A stretch of 64,000 nt of DNA, taken from positions 1-64,000 of the forward strand of contig UQHL01000009.1 in assembly GCA_900540805.1 (NCBI GenBank), read 5' to 3'. Positions 1 through 9,600 of this stretch are shown here, piece after piece. The DNA comes from an uncultured Eubacteriales bacterium. Lineage in GTDB: Bacteria; Bacillota; Clostridia; Christensenellales; Borkfalkiaceae. Below the pieces are notes generated by a model, which had not been told where the DNA came from, ran no database searches, and saw nothing but the letters and a program-made list of their open reading frames with translations. Each line of letters starts with the position of its first letter. The stretch's first letter is position 1. A program made the position numbers and the translations under genes.

Positions 1-65
1 TCTTTCAGCGGATACCCCGCGAAATCCGCGCCCACTACCAAATACTTGTCCTTTATCGTTTTCAT
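1..65 (-). CDS. RpiB/LacAB-type sugar-phosphate isomerase, N-terminus only
   Basis: Only the first 21 codons are inside the window; the gene continues past position 1. The start ATG (63-65) follows a good ribosome site, AAGGAGAA, eight bases upstream. The visible residues include VGADFAGYPLK, which matches the opening strand and loop of ribose-5-phosphate isomerase B and the LacA/LacB galactose-6-phosphate isomerases (typically GADHAG.ELK). The usual His of that motif is Phe here. The gene follows a GmhA-like isomerase and a ROK kinase, so it probably interconverts a sugar phosphate made by that module. The family call rests on a short stretch and the substrate is unknown. Confidence 0.55.
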   Translation of the reverse strand, partial: MKTIKDKYLVVGADFAGYPLK

Positions 66-107
66 CTTTCAGTTCTCCTTTTTAATGATATGATTCCGCG
101 CCGCAAC

Positions 108-749
108 TCACGAAAAAAATTCGTTCTCCAGCATGGCGCAAATACAATGATACACGGGCAGATGTAATTCCTGTACCCGATAGGTTTCTTTTTCGGGTAC
201 GATCAGGGAAAGATCTGCACGCTTCCCGATCGCGCCGCCCATCCCGCCCGTAAGCAATATGGTTTTCATGCCTTTAGCCTTTGCCGCAAGCACGGCATAC
301 AGACAGTTTACGGAATTGCCCGAAGTGGAAACGGCCAGGAGCACGTCTTTGTCCCTTCCCAGCGCGCAGATCTGCTGGGCATAGACGAACGCCGCGTCTT
401 TATCGTTGGCGTAAGCCGTGGCAAAAGCAGGATGCCCGCAAAGAGATACGACGGGAAGCCCGCCTTCCGTTTTCTCCGCGACCCGCCTGCCGTCTTCGCC
501 CATGGAAAGGAGCGCTTCTCTGAATTTCCCGGGCAAAGGACGGGAAAGCTTGAAGCTTTTCAGAAGCTCGCCCGCGATATGCTCGCAATCGGCGGCGCTT
601 CCGCCGTTTCCGCAAAGATATAACGTACCGCCCGACAAAAAACAGTCCCTCATAAGCGCCGCCGCAACCGCGATCGATTCTTCCAAAGGCTGCAAAGAGG
701 GAAAGCGCCGCGACAAAGCCTTCAGAATATTCATCGTTTCTTCTTTCAT
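108..749 (-). CDS. SIS-domain sugar isomerase, GmhA (phosphoheptose isomerase) type
   Basis: 213 residues, a single SIS domain of typical GmhA length. CGNGGSAADCEHIAGEL (residues 47-62) is the phosphosugar-binding loop and STSGNS (141-146) the second phosphate loop. Glu61, Gln193 and His201 fall where E. coli GmhA has the catalytic Glu65, Gln172 and His180 (numbering from memory); RVQELHLPVYH keeps the Gln-to-His spacing. GmhA converts sedoheptulose 7-phosphate to D-glycero-D-manno-heptose 7-phosphate, reversibly. ATG 749 is chosen because it follows GGGGAG and overlaps the kinase stop codon as ATGA, indicating translational coupling. Placement between a ROK kinase and an RpiB-like gene, in a glycan-degradation operon, suggests a catabolic direction; that is inference. 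Confidence 0.75.
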   Translation of the reverse strand: MKEETMNILKALSRRFPSLQPLEESIAVAAALMRDCFLSGGTLYLCGNGGSAADCEHIAGELLKSFKLSRPLPGKFREALLSMGEDGRRVAEKTEGGLPVVSLCGHPAFATAYANDKDAAFVYAQQICALGRDKDVLLAVSTSGNSVNCLYAVLAAKAKGMKTILLTGGMGGAIGKRADLSLIVPEKETYRVQELHLPVYHCICAMLENEFFS

Positions 750-1678
750 CTTTTGCTCCCCGCGACGCACAGCGCCGCATAGTCTCCTATGTTTTCTTTC
801 AGCTCCGCAGGTACGATCTTACATACACGATAACAGTCGGGCAGCGCTTCTTTTTCGATCGTCTCGTACATCGCGGGCTCCAATAACTCGCGGGAACGCA
901 TGAACACGCCGCCGAGCACGATTTTTTCGGGATTGAAAAGATCGATGAGAATACTCACGCCTCGGCCCAGCATCTCTCCGCTCTTTGCAAATACCCGCTT
1001 TGCAAAAGCGTCTCCCGCAAACGCCCGTTCCGCAAGCTGTTTGGCCGTTATCCTGCCGCCCGCTTCTACGATACATTGCGGAAGCTTTTTGCGGCGTCTT
1101 GCCATTACCTCGGCCAAGCCCGCGATTCCGCCGCCGCTGCAAAAGCCTTCGAACGATCCGTATTTCCCGTAACCGAACGGTCCGTTCGGCGCAAGGCGGA
1201 TATGCCCCGCTTCGCCCGCGTTTCCGTTGGCGCCCTCGTACACCTTTCCGTTGAGAATAAGCCCCGCGCCGAGTCCGGTGCCGAAGGTGAGAAAAATCAT
1301 GTTCGACGCACCCCTGCCGCCGCCGTATTTCCATTCAGCCAAAGCGCACGCGTTTGCGTCGTTTTGTAAAAACGCCTTGACGCGGTACCTCTTTTCGAGG
1401 TACTCCGCAACGGGAAAACCGTGCCAGCCCGGAAGGTTGGGCGGCGTGAGAATCACGCCCTTTTCGCTGTCCAGAGGCCCGCCGCAGCTGATTCCGATCG
1501 CCTCTATTTCCGCTTTTTTCAAAAATTTTTCCGTCTCGCCCGACAGTTTTTCCAAAGTGGCTTCCGGCGAGGATAACGTAGGCACCTCGTATCGCTCCGC
1601 TATTTCTATTTTTTCGCCGAGCCGTCCCAAAGATACAGCGCATTTCGTGCCACCGATGTCCAATCCGATACAGTACAT
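746..1678 (-). CDS. ROK-family sugar kinase
   Basis: 310 residues, full length for a ROK kinase. The phosphate loop DIGGTK is at residues 7-12, the catalytic aspartate lies in QNDANA (Asp107), and GTGLGAG (133-139) is the second nucleotide loop. GEAGHI (155-160) carries the ROK histidine. The usual Cys-rich zinc motif that follows is replaced by GKYGSFEGFCSGGG, so the structural zinc site appears lost. The ATG has GGAG eight bases upstream. The 3' end overlaps the isomerase gene by four bases. It probably phosphorylates a hexose or heptose released by the operon's hydrolases; glucose, allose, ManNAc or a heptose cannot be told apart from sequence. Confidence 0.85.
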   Translation of the reverse strand: MYCIGLDIGGTKCAVSLGRLGEKIEIAERYEVPTLSSPEATLEKLSGETEKFLKKAEIEAIGISCGGPLDSEKGVILTPPNLPGWHGFPVAEYLEKRYRVKAFLQNDANACALAEWKYGGGRGASNMIFLTFGTGLGAGLILNGKVYEGANGNAGEAGHIRLAPNGPFGYGKYGSFEGFCSGGGIAGLAEVMARRRKKLPQCIVEAGGRITAKQLAERAFAGDAFAKRVFAKSGEMLGRGVSILIDLFNPEKIVLGGVFMRSRELLEPAMYETIEKEALPDCYRVCKIVPAELKENIGDYAALCVAGSKR

Positions 1679-1712
1679 AGCGATTTCTCCAAAGCAGGGC
1701 AGCCCGCCGTTA

Positions 1713-2951
1713 TCAGAACGAAAAACATCTGCTCGACACGACGCTGCCGTCCTCGGCCGTCACCTTTACAAAGGCGAACAACGCTTCTTCGGGGACGGAA
1801 ACGGTAACTTTACCGTTTTCGCACGCGGCTTCCCCGCGCGTCCATACGTTTCCCGAATCGTGCCAATATTCCAGGGGATAGGAGGACCAGAAAAGCTCCG
1901 CCTTGATTTTTCCCGACGCCCCGGAAACGTTCAGGGAAATGATTCCGTTTTCGAATATTCCTTCATCGGCGCGAAGCATTTCGGCGCCCGAAACCTGATA
2001 ATCGGCAAAATCGAATATTTCGGGCAATCCCGATCCGTCGCCCGGCTGCTGTCCGTGCGTCAGCCTGTCGCGCCAGGAAAAGAAATTTTTTCCCTTGTTC
2101 AAGTCTGCGCATTTTTGATTGCAGGCGAGAGAAAAAGCAAAATCGTTTGCGCCGGCAAACCACATGAGCGGAATTTCGCAGTTTTTCATATACGCCGCGG
2201 GATCGAAACGCTCGCGATAAATATTCAAAGCCGCGTCGTCCATGGCAAATACGCCCGCAAGCTCGCTGGTGGGATCTTCGTCCATATATCCCGCGCCGTA
2301 AACGGGAATACCGAATTTGAAGCGATTATCCACCCCGACCGTTATACAAGTGAGATAGGAGCCCCAGGAAATCCCCGTGATTCCGATATTGGACTCGTCC
2401 ACGTCATCGCGGCCGCGGAGAATATTGTTGCAGACGATAATGTTCGCCACGCTGATATATTCCCACGAGTTTTTCGGATTTGTCATATCCGCGGCGGTAA
2501 CGGAAATATTCGGCCCGCCTTTCGGGTTTGCCGCCGCCTTATTGGCGCTGTCCGTGTAATTCGCGTCCACGGACAGAGAAAGGGCGACGTAACCCCTGTC
2601 CGTCCATAATTTTACCCAATCCGCATACGCCTGACCCAGCCCCCCGTGCACCAATACCATGGCGGGATAGCCGTCGGCGGGTTTTTGCGTTTCGGGAACG
2701 CCGAGATAGGCAAAAATTTCCGTTTTCTCGCCGTTATATTCCGCACCCGTAAAATAGATTCCTTCGATGTTTTCGCCGCCGTCATAAGAATATCCCGCTT
2801 CGCGCACCTCGGGGACCTGCGCCGAAAGCGCGGAAAAATCCCAAAGAGAATAGTCTTTTTCCCCGCTCGTCTCCCCGCCCTTTCCGCAGGCGGTCAACCC
2901 GCTGCAGCAGGCCAGCAAAACCGCCGCGGCCAAAGCCGTTTTTCTCAACAT
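1713..2951 (-). CDS. Lipoprotein alpha/beta-hydrolase (acetyl-xylan-esterase or dienelactone-hydrolase like)
   Basis: 412 residues from ATG 2951, preceded by AAGGAGAA; an in-frame upstream extension is Arg-rich and lacks a signal sequence, so it was rejected. Residues 1-22 form a lipoprotein signal ending LTAC with Cys22. The alpha/beta-hydrolase elements are the oxyanion stretch VHGG (101-104), the nucleophile elbow GISWGSY (193-199, Ser195), a late acid at Asp270 (FAGANDF) and His299 (LTHG). The protein should act outside the membrane and remove an acyl or ester group from a polysaccharide. It sits between a giant surface protein and the kinase gene. Substrate is not determined; a peptidase-like member of the fold is possible. 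Confidence 0.75.
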   Translation of the reverse strand: MLRKTALAAAVLLACCSGLTACGKGGETSGEKDYSLWDFSALSAQVPEVREAGYSYDGGENIEGIYFTGAEYNGEKTEIFAYLGVPETQKPADGYPAMVLVHGGLGQAYADWVKLWTDRGYVALSLSVDANYTDSANKAAANPKGGPNISVTAADMTNPKNSWEYISVANIIVCNNILRGRDDVDESNIGITGISWGSYLTCITVGVDNRFKFGIPVYGAGYMDEDPTSELAGVFAMDDAALNIYRERFDPAAYMKNCEIPLMWFAGANDFAFSLACNQKCADLNKGKNFFSWRDRLTHGQQPGDGSGLPEIFDFADYQVSGAEMLRADEGIFENGIISLNVSGASGKIKAELFWSSYPLEYWHDSGNVWTRGEAACENGKVTVSVPEEALFAFVKVTAEDGSVVSSRCFSF

Positions 2952-2972
2952 ATTCTGTTCTCCTTTAAGGAC

Positions 2973-3000
2973 GCGCCGCCGCCATAGACTGCGACGGCGC
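2973..3000 (-). other. Intercistronic hairpin
   Basis: Arms of ten bases (2973-2982 and 2991-3000, nine of ten paired) with an eight-base loop lie between the giant surface-protein gene and the esterase gene. No U-run follows on the minus strand, so it looks like an mRNA-stabilising or processing hairpin, not a terminator. Confidence 0.4.
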
Positions 3001-3015
3001 ATGCTTATGCATATT

Positions 3016-6000
3016 TTATTTATCGTCGGATTTCTTCTTCGCCGCCAAAGCCGCACCCGCAGCCAAAACCACAGTCGCCATCAACCCGCCGAGCGCCCCG
3101 ATCGAGCTTCCGCAGCCCGAATCGGCCTTCGACGAGCTTCCGCTTTCGGAGCCTTCCGAGCTCTCCTGCAATGCGGCGTAGTCGCTTTCCGCTTTTTCCA
3201 GCGCGGAAAGGCCGGATACCAGCGCTTTCGCTTCCGCGCTCAAAGCGTCGTAAGCCGCGCGAGCCGCGTCGATTTTATTTTTAAAAGCCGAAGTATTTTC
3301 TACCCTGCCGATGCCCGCGATGAGCGCGTCCACGGCTTCCGCGGCTTCCTTAAGCGTCTGCTGCACTTCAAACGCCGAAATTTTTTCCTCGAGTTCCCCG
3401 ACGAGAGAATATTTCTCGGAGAAATCCTTCTGCGCCTGCGTCAAAGCCTCGTACTTTTCTTTAAGCGCGGCGACGTCGGCAAGCGCGGCCGCCTTATTTT
3501 CGGCAGTGATTTCCGCATAAAGCCCCGTTTTTTCAACCACTTCCCGGTCGAATGCCGCGGCTACGGAATAGTCGATCTGGCTCTGCTCGAACGCCGCGAT
3601 TTTCTCTTCGAATTCGTCCGTTTTTGCGAAGTTTGAAACTTCCTGTTTCTGGCTTTCCGTCAGTTCCTCGTAAGCCGCGCGAACCGCCGCAAGAGCCTCT
3701 TTCGCCTCGTTCTTATTGGAGCTGTTGATCGTGGCGTAATCCACGAACAGCTTTTCGATCGCGTTTTCCACGGACTGAGCGGGATCGTAAGCGTCGAGAA
3801 GCTCGCCGTACGCCGTAAAGTCGTCGCCGTTTGTCACCTGGGCCTTATACTTCTCCGCCAACCCCTCGTAACGGACTTTAAGCGCCGCGTATTCCTCACG
3901 CAGAGTTTCTATCGTAGCCGGCAGAGGAGTTTTTGCGACGAGCGCCGCGATATCGTCGATCACGCCCTTCGCAAGCCCGCAGCCCGCGATATCGGCCTCG
4001 ACCGCGGCAACGGCGTCCGCGCACTCCGCATAAAGCTCTTTCTGAGAGGCAGTGACGACCTTCCATTGTTCCTCAAATTTCGTAAGCGCAGTCCTTTTCT
4101 CGATATAATTATCGGGCGTGACTCCGGCCAGCGCATTCATCTGGCCTTTGAAATAATCGATCGCCATGGCGTCGATTTTCGCAAGCGCTTCGGCGCTGAG
4201 CTCCGCTTTTTTCGCCGCAAGCGTTTCCGCTTCGTAACGGCGGAGAAGCCCTTCCTTAACGGCGATATTTTCCGACTTTGCGTTTATGCTCCGAATTTCG
4301 TCGAAGGTGAGCGAGGTTTTGCCCGAAAGCGCGGCTACGCTTGACTTGTACGTTTCAAAATCCGCAAACAATTCGCGCGTAAAATCGGCGTATTCGTCGC
4401 TGATCTGCTTAACCGTCAGTTCGATATCGCTGTTTCCGCTATACGACTCCATGCCCTCGCCCACGCTGAACGTAAGCGCAAGCTTGGACGTATCGATCGC
4501 GCCCTTTTCCGTAGCAAATACGGCTGCCAGGTATTCGTTCGTAAGCAGAATGGAAGCGTCCGCACTCCCCTCCGCGGAAACGGTGAGCCTGACGCCCGCT
4601 TCTTCCGCCGCCAGGCGCACGGTAATCGTTTTGCCGACGATGCCTTCGGCGCATTTCAACGAACCGAATCCGCCCCAGTCGTTGGTAAAGCCCTCCAGAG
4701 CCGGCGTGTCCGGATTGCTGTTGGGATAAATCCCGCCCTTGGTTTCCGTGAGCGCAACGCCGGCGGAACCGGGTCCGTCAAATCCCATACGGAAGAACAG
4801 GGAAAGCCCGGGATTGATCTCGTCGCCGTAAGGAAGCGCGGAACGATGCGATACGAAATTGATTGCGAACCTCGCGTTGGCTGCGCTGGAATCGACGGTG
4901 AATTTCATTTCAAAATCGGATAAGTTCACCGCGTAATCCGTCCATTTGCCGTCCTTTATATCCGTACCGTAAACGAGACGGTTCGTCGTATCGTCGGAAA
5001 GAAGCAGCTTGGTGCTTCCGTCCTCATTCCTCACCGCGCCCGCATAACACTTCGTGACGGAGCCTTTTCCGTCTTCTTCCGTATAGTCGTACTCGTTGGT
5101 GAAATAGCTTCCCTCCGTCGAATAATACAGTCCCTTCATTTCGACGAGCGTTTCCTCTTTCCAGCTTTCCAGAGCGGCATAGTTGCTTACCATGCCCTTT
5201 GCAAACGCGGAAAGCGCAGCGTACTCTTTCAGAACCTTGTCATAATCCGCCAGCGCGGGCTTATAGTTCTCCCGTACCGCCGCCGAATATTTTTCCAAAA
5301 ATCCGGCGATGGAAGCCTCTACCGCTTTCTGTCCGAAATCCTTTTCGGACAAGGCCTCGCGGATATGATTTGCGATTACCTCGTATTCCGTCAGCCGATC
5401 GGAAAATTTCGTATAAAACGCAAACGCTCCGATCGCGTCGCGCTCGTTCGTAATATCGGAATCGACGGTATATCCGGCAAATACTTCCTCTTTGAGCGCC
5501 AGCGCTTTTTCGTCGAAGCCCGCCGTGGAAATGCTCTTTGCCGCGTCGTATTCGTAACGGTCGCTCTTTCTCATGCCGCTCGGATCGACGCCCAAGAAAT
5601 TCATCTCGGTATAATAGTATTCCTTTACGTCCGCGCCCGTTGCAGTCTCTCCGCCCAGCGCGTTTGCCGCAATACGGTATTCTTCGGTATAGCGCGCGGA
5701 ATTATGATATTTTCCGCCGTACTTTTCATAATACGCGTTTGTCGCAGGCTCGGAAATATCCTCCAGCGTCATGTTCATGCCGGCGCCGCTGTTCCCGATC
5801 ATGAAATAGGATTTCGTATAATCGAACGCATAATCTCCCGTAACGGGCAGAACGTTCAAAGGAAGCTCCGCACGGTAATCGTAAGCCGCGCCGTTGTTTC
5901 CGTCGCGCACCCAATCGATTTCTATGTTCAGTTTATCCTCTCCCGCGAAGATATGCAGCTTCATGTCCTTTTCGAGGTAGGAATCGCGGGGAGAGGTATT

Positions 6001-6531
6001 GTTATATACCAGATAATCGTTGCCTGTCGTAGTATAGGGCGAGTAGCCGCCGTCGAGAGAAAACGTAGAAACCCTGGGGCAAAAGCCCGTATTTCCGCCG
6101 CCGTCGTCGGCGAGCAGTACGCTGAATCCCTGTCCGTACCCCTGCATAGGATACATGTCTCCGTTCTGTCTGAACGACATGAACGCGAGCTCTATTCCCT
6201 GGCCCGCAGCCAGGCTATCTACGGAAAAAGTAATCTCCGTATCCGTCAGATCGAGTAAGTACGCATTTTCCGCGCCCCCGGACACATAATCGCCGTAAAA
6301 GAGCCGGGTTCCGCCGCCGCCCGTCGTCTGAGAGACCGCGTAGCTGCCGTCGGAGCGCTTGGTCACGCTGCTCTTATCGGAACACATCGGCCCGTCGTAA
6401 AAAGGCGCGTTCTCGGCCACGCCCGAAGCGGCCTTTACGGACATTACGCTCCCCGCCGCGCCGGCGGCAGAGGCGACGCCCGCACAGGAGAGCAGGCACG
6501 CGATCAACAATTTAACGCTTTTTTTCTTCAT
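3016..6531 (-). CDS. Giant cell-surface protein with lectin-like N-terminus, helical repeats and C-terminal membrane anchor
   Basis: 1,171 residues from ATG 6531, preceded by AAGGTGG. It has a signal peptide (KKK then a hydrophobic stretch and Ala-rich cleavage region). Two regions, about residues 40-270 and 480-720, look like beta-sandwich (LamG/concanavalin-like) modules, each beginning with a YGDY/YGTD strand and a DLTDTEITFSVDS-like or LSDFEMKFTVDS-like phrase. The later half is Ala/Glu/Lys-rich helix with recurring YEELTESQKQEV, YEALTQAQKDF and YDALSAEAKALV units, as in FIVAR-type stalks. The end is one transmembrane helix followed by AAKKKSDDK, with no LPXTG motif, so it is probably anchored without sortase. 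It may bind glycans at the surface. The module assignment is by eye only. Confidence 0.65.
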   Translation of the reverse strand: MKKKSVKLLIACLLSCAGVASAAGAAGSVMSVKAASGVAENAPFYDGPMCSDKSSVTKRSDGSYAVSQTTGGGGTRLFYGDYVSGGAENAYLLDLTDTEITFSVDSLAAGQGIELAFMSFRQNGDMYPMQGYGQGFSVLLADDGGGNTGFCPRVSTFSLDGGYSPYTTTGNDYLVYNNTSPRDSYLEKDMKLHIFAGEDKLNIEIDWVRDGNNGAAYDYRAELPLNVLPVTGDYAFDYTKSYFMIGNSGAGMNMTLEDISEPATNAYYEKYGGKYHNSARYTEEYRIAANALGGETATGADVKEYYYTEMNFLGVDPSGMRKSDRYEYDAAKSISTAGFDEKALALKEEVFAGYTVDSDITNERDAIGAFAFYTKFSDRLTEYEVIANHIREALSEKDFGQKAVEASIAGFLEKYSAAVRENYKPALADYDKVLKEYAALSAFAKGMVSNYAALESWKEETLVEMKGLYYSTEGSYFTNEYDYTEEDGKGSVTKCYAGAVRNEDGSTKLLLSDDTTNRLVYGTDIKDGKWTDYAVNLSDFEMKFTVDSSAANARFAINFVSHRSALPYGDEINPGLSLFFRMGFDGPGSAGVALTETKGGIYPNSNPDTPALEGFTNDWGGFGSLKCAEGIVGKTITVRLAAEEAGVRLTVSAEGSADASILLTNEYLAAVFATEKGAIDTSKLALTFSVGEGMESYSGNSDIELTVKQISDEYADFTRELFADFETYKSSVAALSGKTSLTFDEIRSINAKSENIAVKEGLLRRYEAETLAAKKAELSAEALAKIDAMAIDYFKGQMNALAGVTPDNYIEKRTALTKFEEQWKVVTASQKELYAECADAVAAVEADIAGCGLAKGVIDDIAALVAKTPLPATIETLREEYAALKVRYEGLAEKYKAQVTNGDDFTAYGELLDAYDPAQSVENAIEKLFVDYATINSSNKNEAKEALAAVRAAYEELTESQKQEVSNFAKTDEFEEKIAAFEQSQIDYSVAAAFDREVVEKTGLYAEITAENKAAALADVAALKEKYEALTQAQKDFSEKYSLVGELEEKISAFEVQQTLKEAAEAVDALIAGIGRVENTSAFKNKIDAARAAYDALSAEAKALVSGLSALEKAESDYAALQESSEGSESGSSSKADSGCGSSIGALGGLMATVVLAAGAALAAKKKSDDK

Positions 6532-6560
6532 ACATTCCACCTTTTATATATTTTTTTACT

Positions 6561-6595
6561 TTCCGCATACGAGCTTCTTCCGCCCGTATGCGGAA
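6561..6595 (-). other. Strong intercistronic hairpin between two surface-protein genes
   Basis: A perfect 11-bp stem (6561-6571 with 6585-6595) encloses a 13-base loop in the 72-base gap between the two giant surface-protein genes. On the minus strand it is followed by an A-run, not a U-run, so termination is unlikely; transcript processing or 3'-end protection of the upstream message is more plausible. Confidence 0.45.
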
Positions 6596-6603
6596 AACAT
6601 TTA

Positions 6604-9600
6604 TCACTTATCGTTCTTCTTTTTCTTTGCCTTCAAGACAAACGCAATCGCAACGGCCGCGCCGACGAGGACAACCCCGCCGCCGACGCTCAGCCCGATA
6701 ATCAGCCCCTTGTTCGGGCCTTCTGCGGGAGCCGGCGCGGGAGCTTCGTCATCGACCACGGTCACCTTGATTACCTTCGTAAGCGTGACGCCGCTGTCGT
6801 CAGTATAGCTGAGCGTAACGTTTTTCGTGCCCTTGGACGTGGAAGTAAAGCCCAGCACCTTGATTTTATCCAGAGGGATTTCCACCGTAGTGCCGTCGGA
6901 AAGAAGCGCCGTCATTTTAATGCCCGTCTTATCGAACGCTTCGCCCTTTTTATATTCCGTCTTGGCGGGTCCCGAAACGAGCTCCACCGAAACCGTATAT
7001 ACCGGCGGAACGTATCCTCCGAACGTTTTATCTCCGATCATGCGAATGGTAATCGCCGACTCGCGTTCTTCGGGGGTAAGGCTTTCGGCGAACACGACAA
7101 AGGAAACGTACGCTTTGCCGCCGCGGAAGATGTTTTCTCCGATTTCGTCCCCTACGCCGAATTCGGGCATATATGCGGGGTTATCCTCTGCGGGATTGAT
7201 AAAATCGCGGTAGTAAATGTTGAGCGACAGAGAATTGACCCAAAGCGTATAGTTGCTCGCTTTTTTCTCCACGCGGACGCGGACGGTGATCGGCTGATAG
7301 GGCTCCGCCGTTACGGGAACGCCTTCTATTACGCCCTGCGCCAGCATGACGGCGTTGCCGTCTCTATTGGGGGCATATACATTGACTTCGATCTGATCCA
7401 TCTGATTGAGGAAGAAATAGACGGAAAAGCCCTGCGCCTCGTCCTTATTTTTCCCCGCCGCGTTAAGAATGTTCATAACGTAAATGCTTTGGGGATATTT
7501 ACCGTCCACCTCGCCCCGCCATATCCGGCCGATTTTTGTAAAGTCGAAAGCGAAATCGAAGCCGTCGATATCGAGAGGGTCCTGAATGAGCGCGAGGCCG
7601 TCGCAGTTGTTTTGTTCGCCCAGCTTATTGTCGAGGCGGATTCCGTCTTCCGTTTCGGAAGCAGTCCAGCTCGTCCCCGTGGTCTCGACATAGTAAAGAG
7701 GCTCCGCCTTCAGCTTTTCGTCGGCCGCTTCGTAGCGTCCCGCAAACTCGCCCCTGTCTTCTTCGACGATGAGGTATTTCAGATCGGGAACGGCCGCGCG
7801 CTTCGCTTTCGCGTTTCTGAGGGCCTCCACGGCCGAAAGATCCTCCACGGCGACGGAGGCTTCAAATTCCTCCAACGCCGCGCCGATCAGCTCCAGCGCT
7901 TTCTCCTCGTACGCAGAATCGGCTTCCGCTTTCATCGAGTCAAACGCGGCGAGCTCCTCTGCGGACAAAAGTTTCGTATCGGCTTCCGCAACGGCAAGAT
8001 ATTTTTCGTAGGCAAAATTCATCGACGCAAGGTCGGTTATCTCTCCTTTCGCCGCGGCGGAGTATTCCGTGACAAGGATTCTTACCTTCGCCGCTTTTAC
8101 TTTGCGGTCGCATTCTTCCAGATTTTCGACGACGGAGGAAATATCATAGCCGATTTTATCAGAAATCTCCAAAAGCGCATCGAAATCCTCTTTTGCATAA
8201 GCCGCGCTCTCCGCTTCGTCTATCTTTTTCTGCGTCAGGGAAGAAAGGTCGTCTAAAAAGTCCGTCTTTGCGCTGTAATCGGAATACCATTTTTCCATCA
8301 AAAGCACGATTTTTTCGCCGAGCGCTTTATCGGCGGCCGCCAGCAGTTCTTCCAGCGCTTCGCGGTCGGAGGGCATTACGTCGTCGAGCTTTAATTCGGG
8401 GCGCTCTCCGTAAACGCGGTTGAAATCTGCCGCAGACGCGTCCGCGCCGAGTTCTGACACCGACGCCTTGTACAGATTGATTTTATATGCCTCCACGTCG
8501 TAGGCGTTGGTGCGGCGGGCTTCGTCCACTTTTTTGTCGCACGCCGAGATTCTGTTTTCAAACGCGGTTTTATCCTCCGCGCTCAATTTATCCAGCGCGG
8601 AAAGAGAGATCGCCTGCTTCGAAAGCTCCGCCTCGTAAATCTGTTCGGGCGTCGCGGAGGAAGGCGCGGCGGAAAATGCCGCCGTCTTTTCTTCGTAAAC
8701 GCATATCTGCAAATGCAGCTCGCCCCTGAGCAGAAGGGATTCGTCCAACGCCGCAATGAGCGCTTCCACCTCTTCGAGCTTCTCTCCCTCGAGATACTTT
8801 ACGAAGGCGGAATTTTGCTCGTATTCTTTTTTTGCGGCTTTGGCGGCTTCTATCTTCGTTTGCGTAACGTCGGCAAGATTTTTCAGCTCGTTCAGCGCGG
8901 CGCTGTAAGCCGTTACGCTGCCCGGCACCGCCGCCAGCTTCTCTGCCGTCAAAGAAAGATTTCCCGAGATTTTATCGAGATTTTTCTGCTGAATAAATTT
9001 ATCGCGGGGACGGAGTGCGGAAACGTCAACCGCGGCAAACTCCTCTTTCATCGCAAAGTATTCGTCCGCGGGAAGCGTCCCTGCCGCGGCTTTTTCCGAA
9101 GACGCGACCATCGCGGAAATGCTCGTCTTTACCCCGCTTACACTGCTGTTGTAGGCCACGGTCTTTTTATCGGCGGGCGTGGATACCGTGAAGGACAACT
9201 CCGTTTCCGGCCCCGTCGTACCGTTTTGGCCTCCGGCGGAAAGCGCCAGGACAAGATTGTTGATTTTCATGTCGCGGTTGGTGAATATCTCGCCGGGAAC
9301 AGTGGTACCCAAAGAGTTGCCCGTCGTAACGGCGGGTCGGTTCGTCGTGCCGCCGAAGCTGGCGGAATCCACCATGTTGACAAACTGCAAAGTCTGTCCG
9401 ATCGCATTCGCGCAGGTGAGACGTCCCACCATGCCGTGCGAATGTCCTTCCTCCGCTTCGGGGTCCTTTGGATAATCTTCGGGGAAAGTACCGTCTTTCT
9501 GATACGCCCATTGAGAATCGGTATCGATCATTTCCTGAAGCAGGCTCCCGTCCGCGGCGTCGAGAATATACAGCCTTAAAACGCCCTCGCTGAACGCTTC

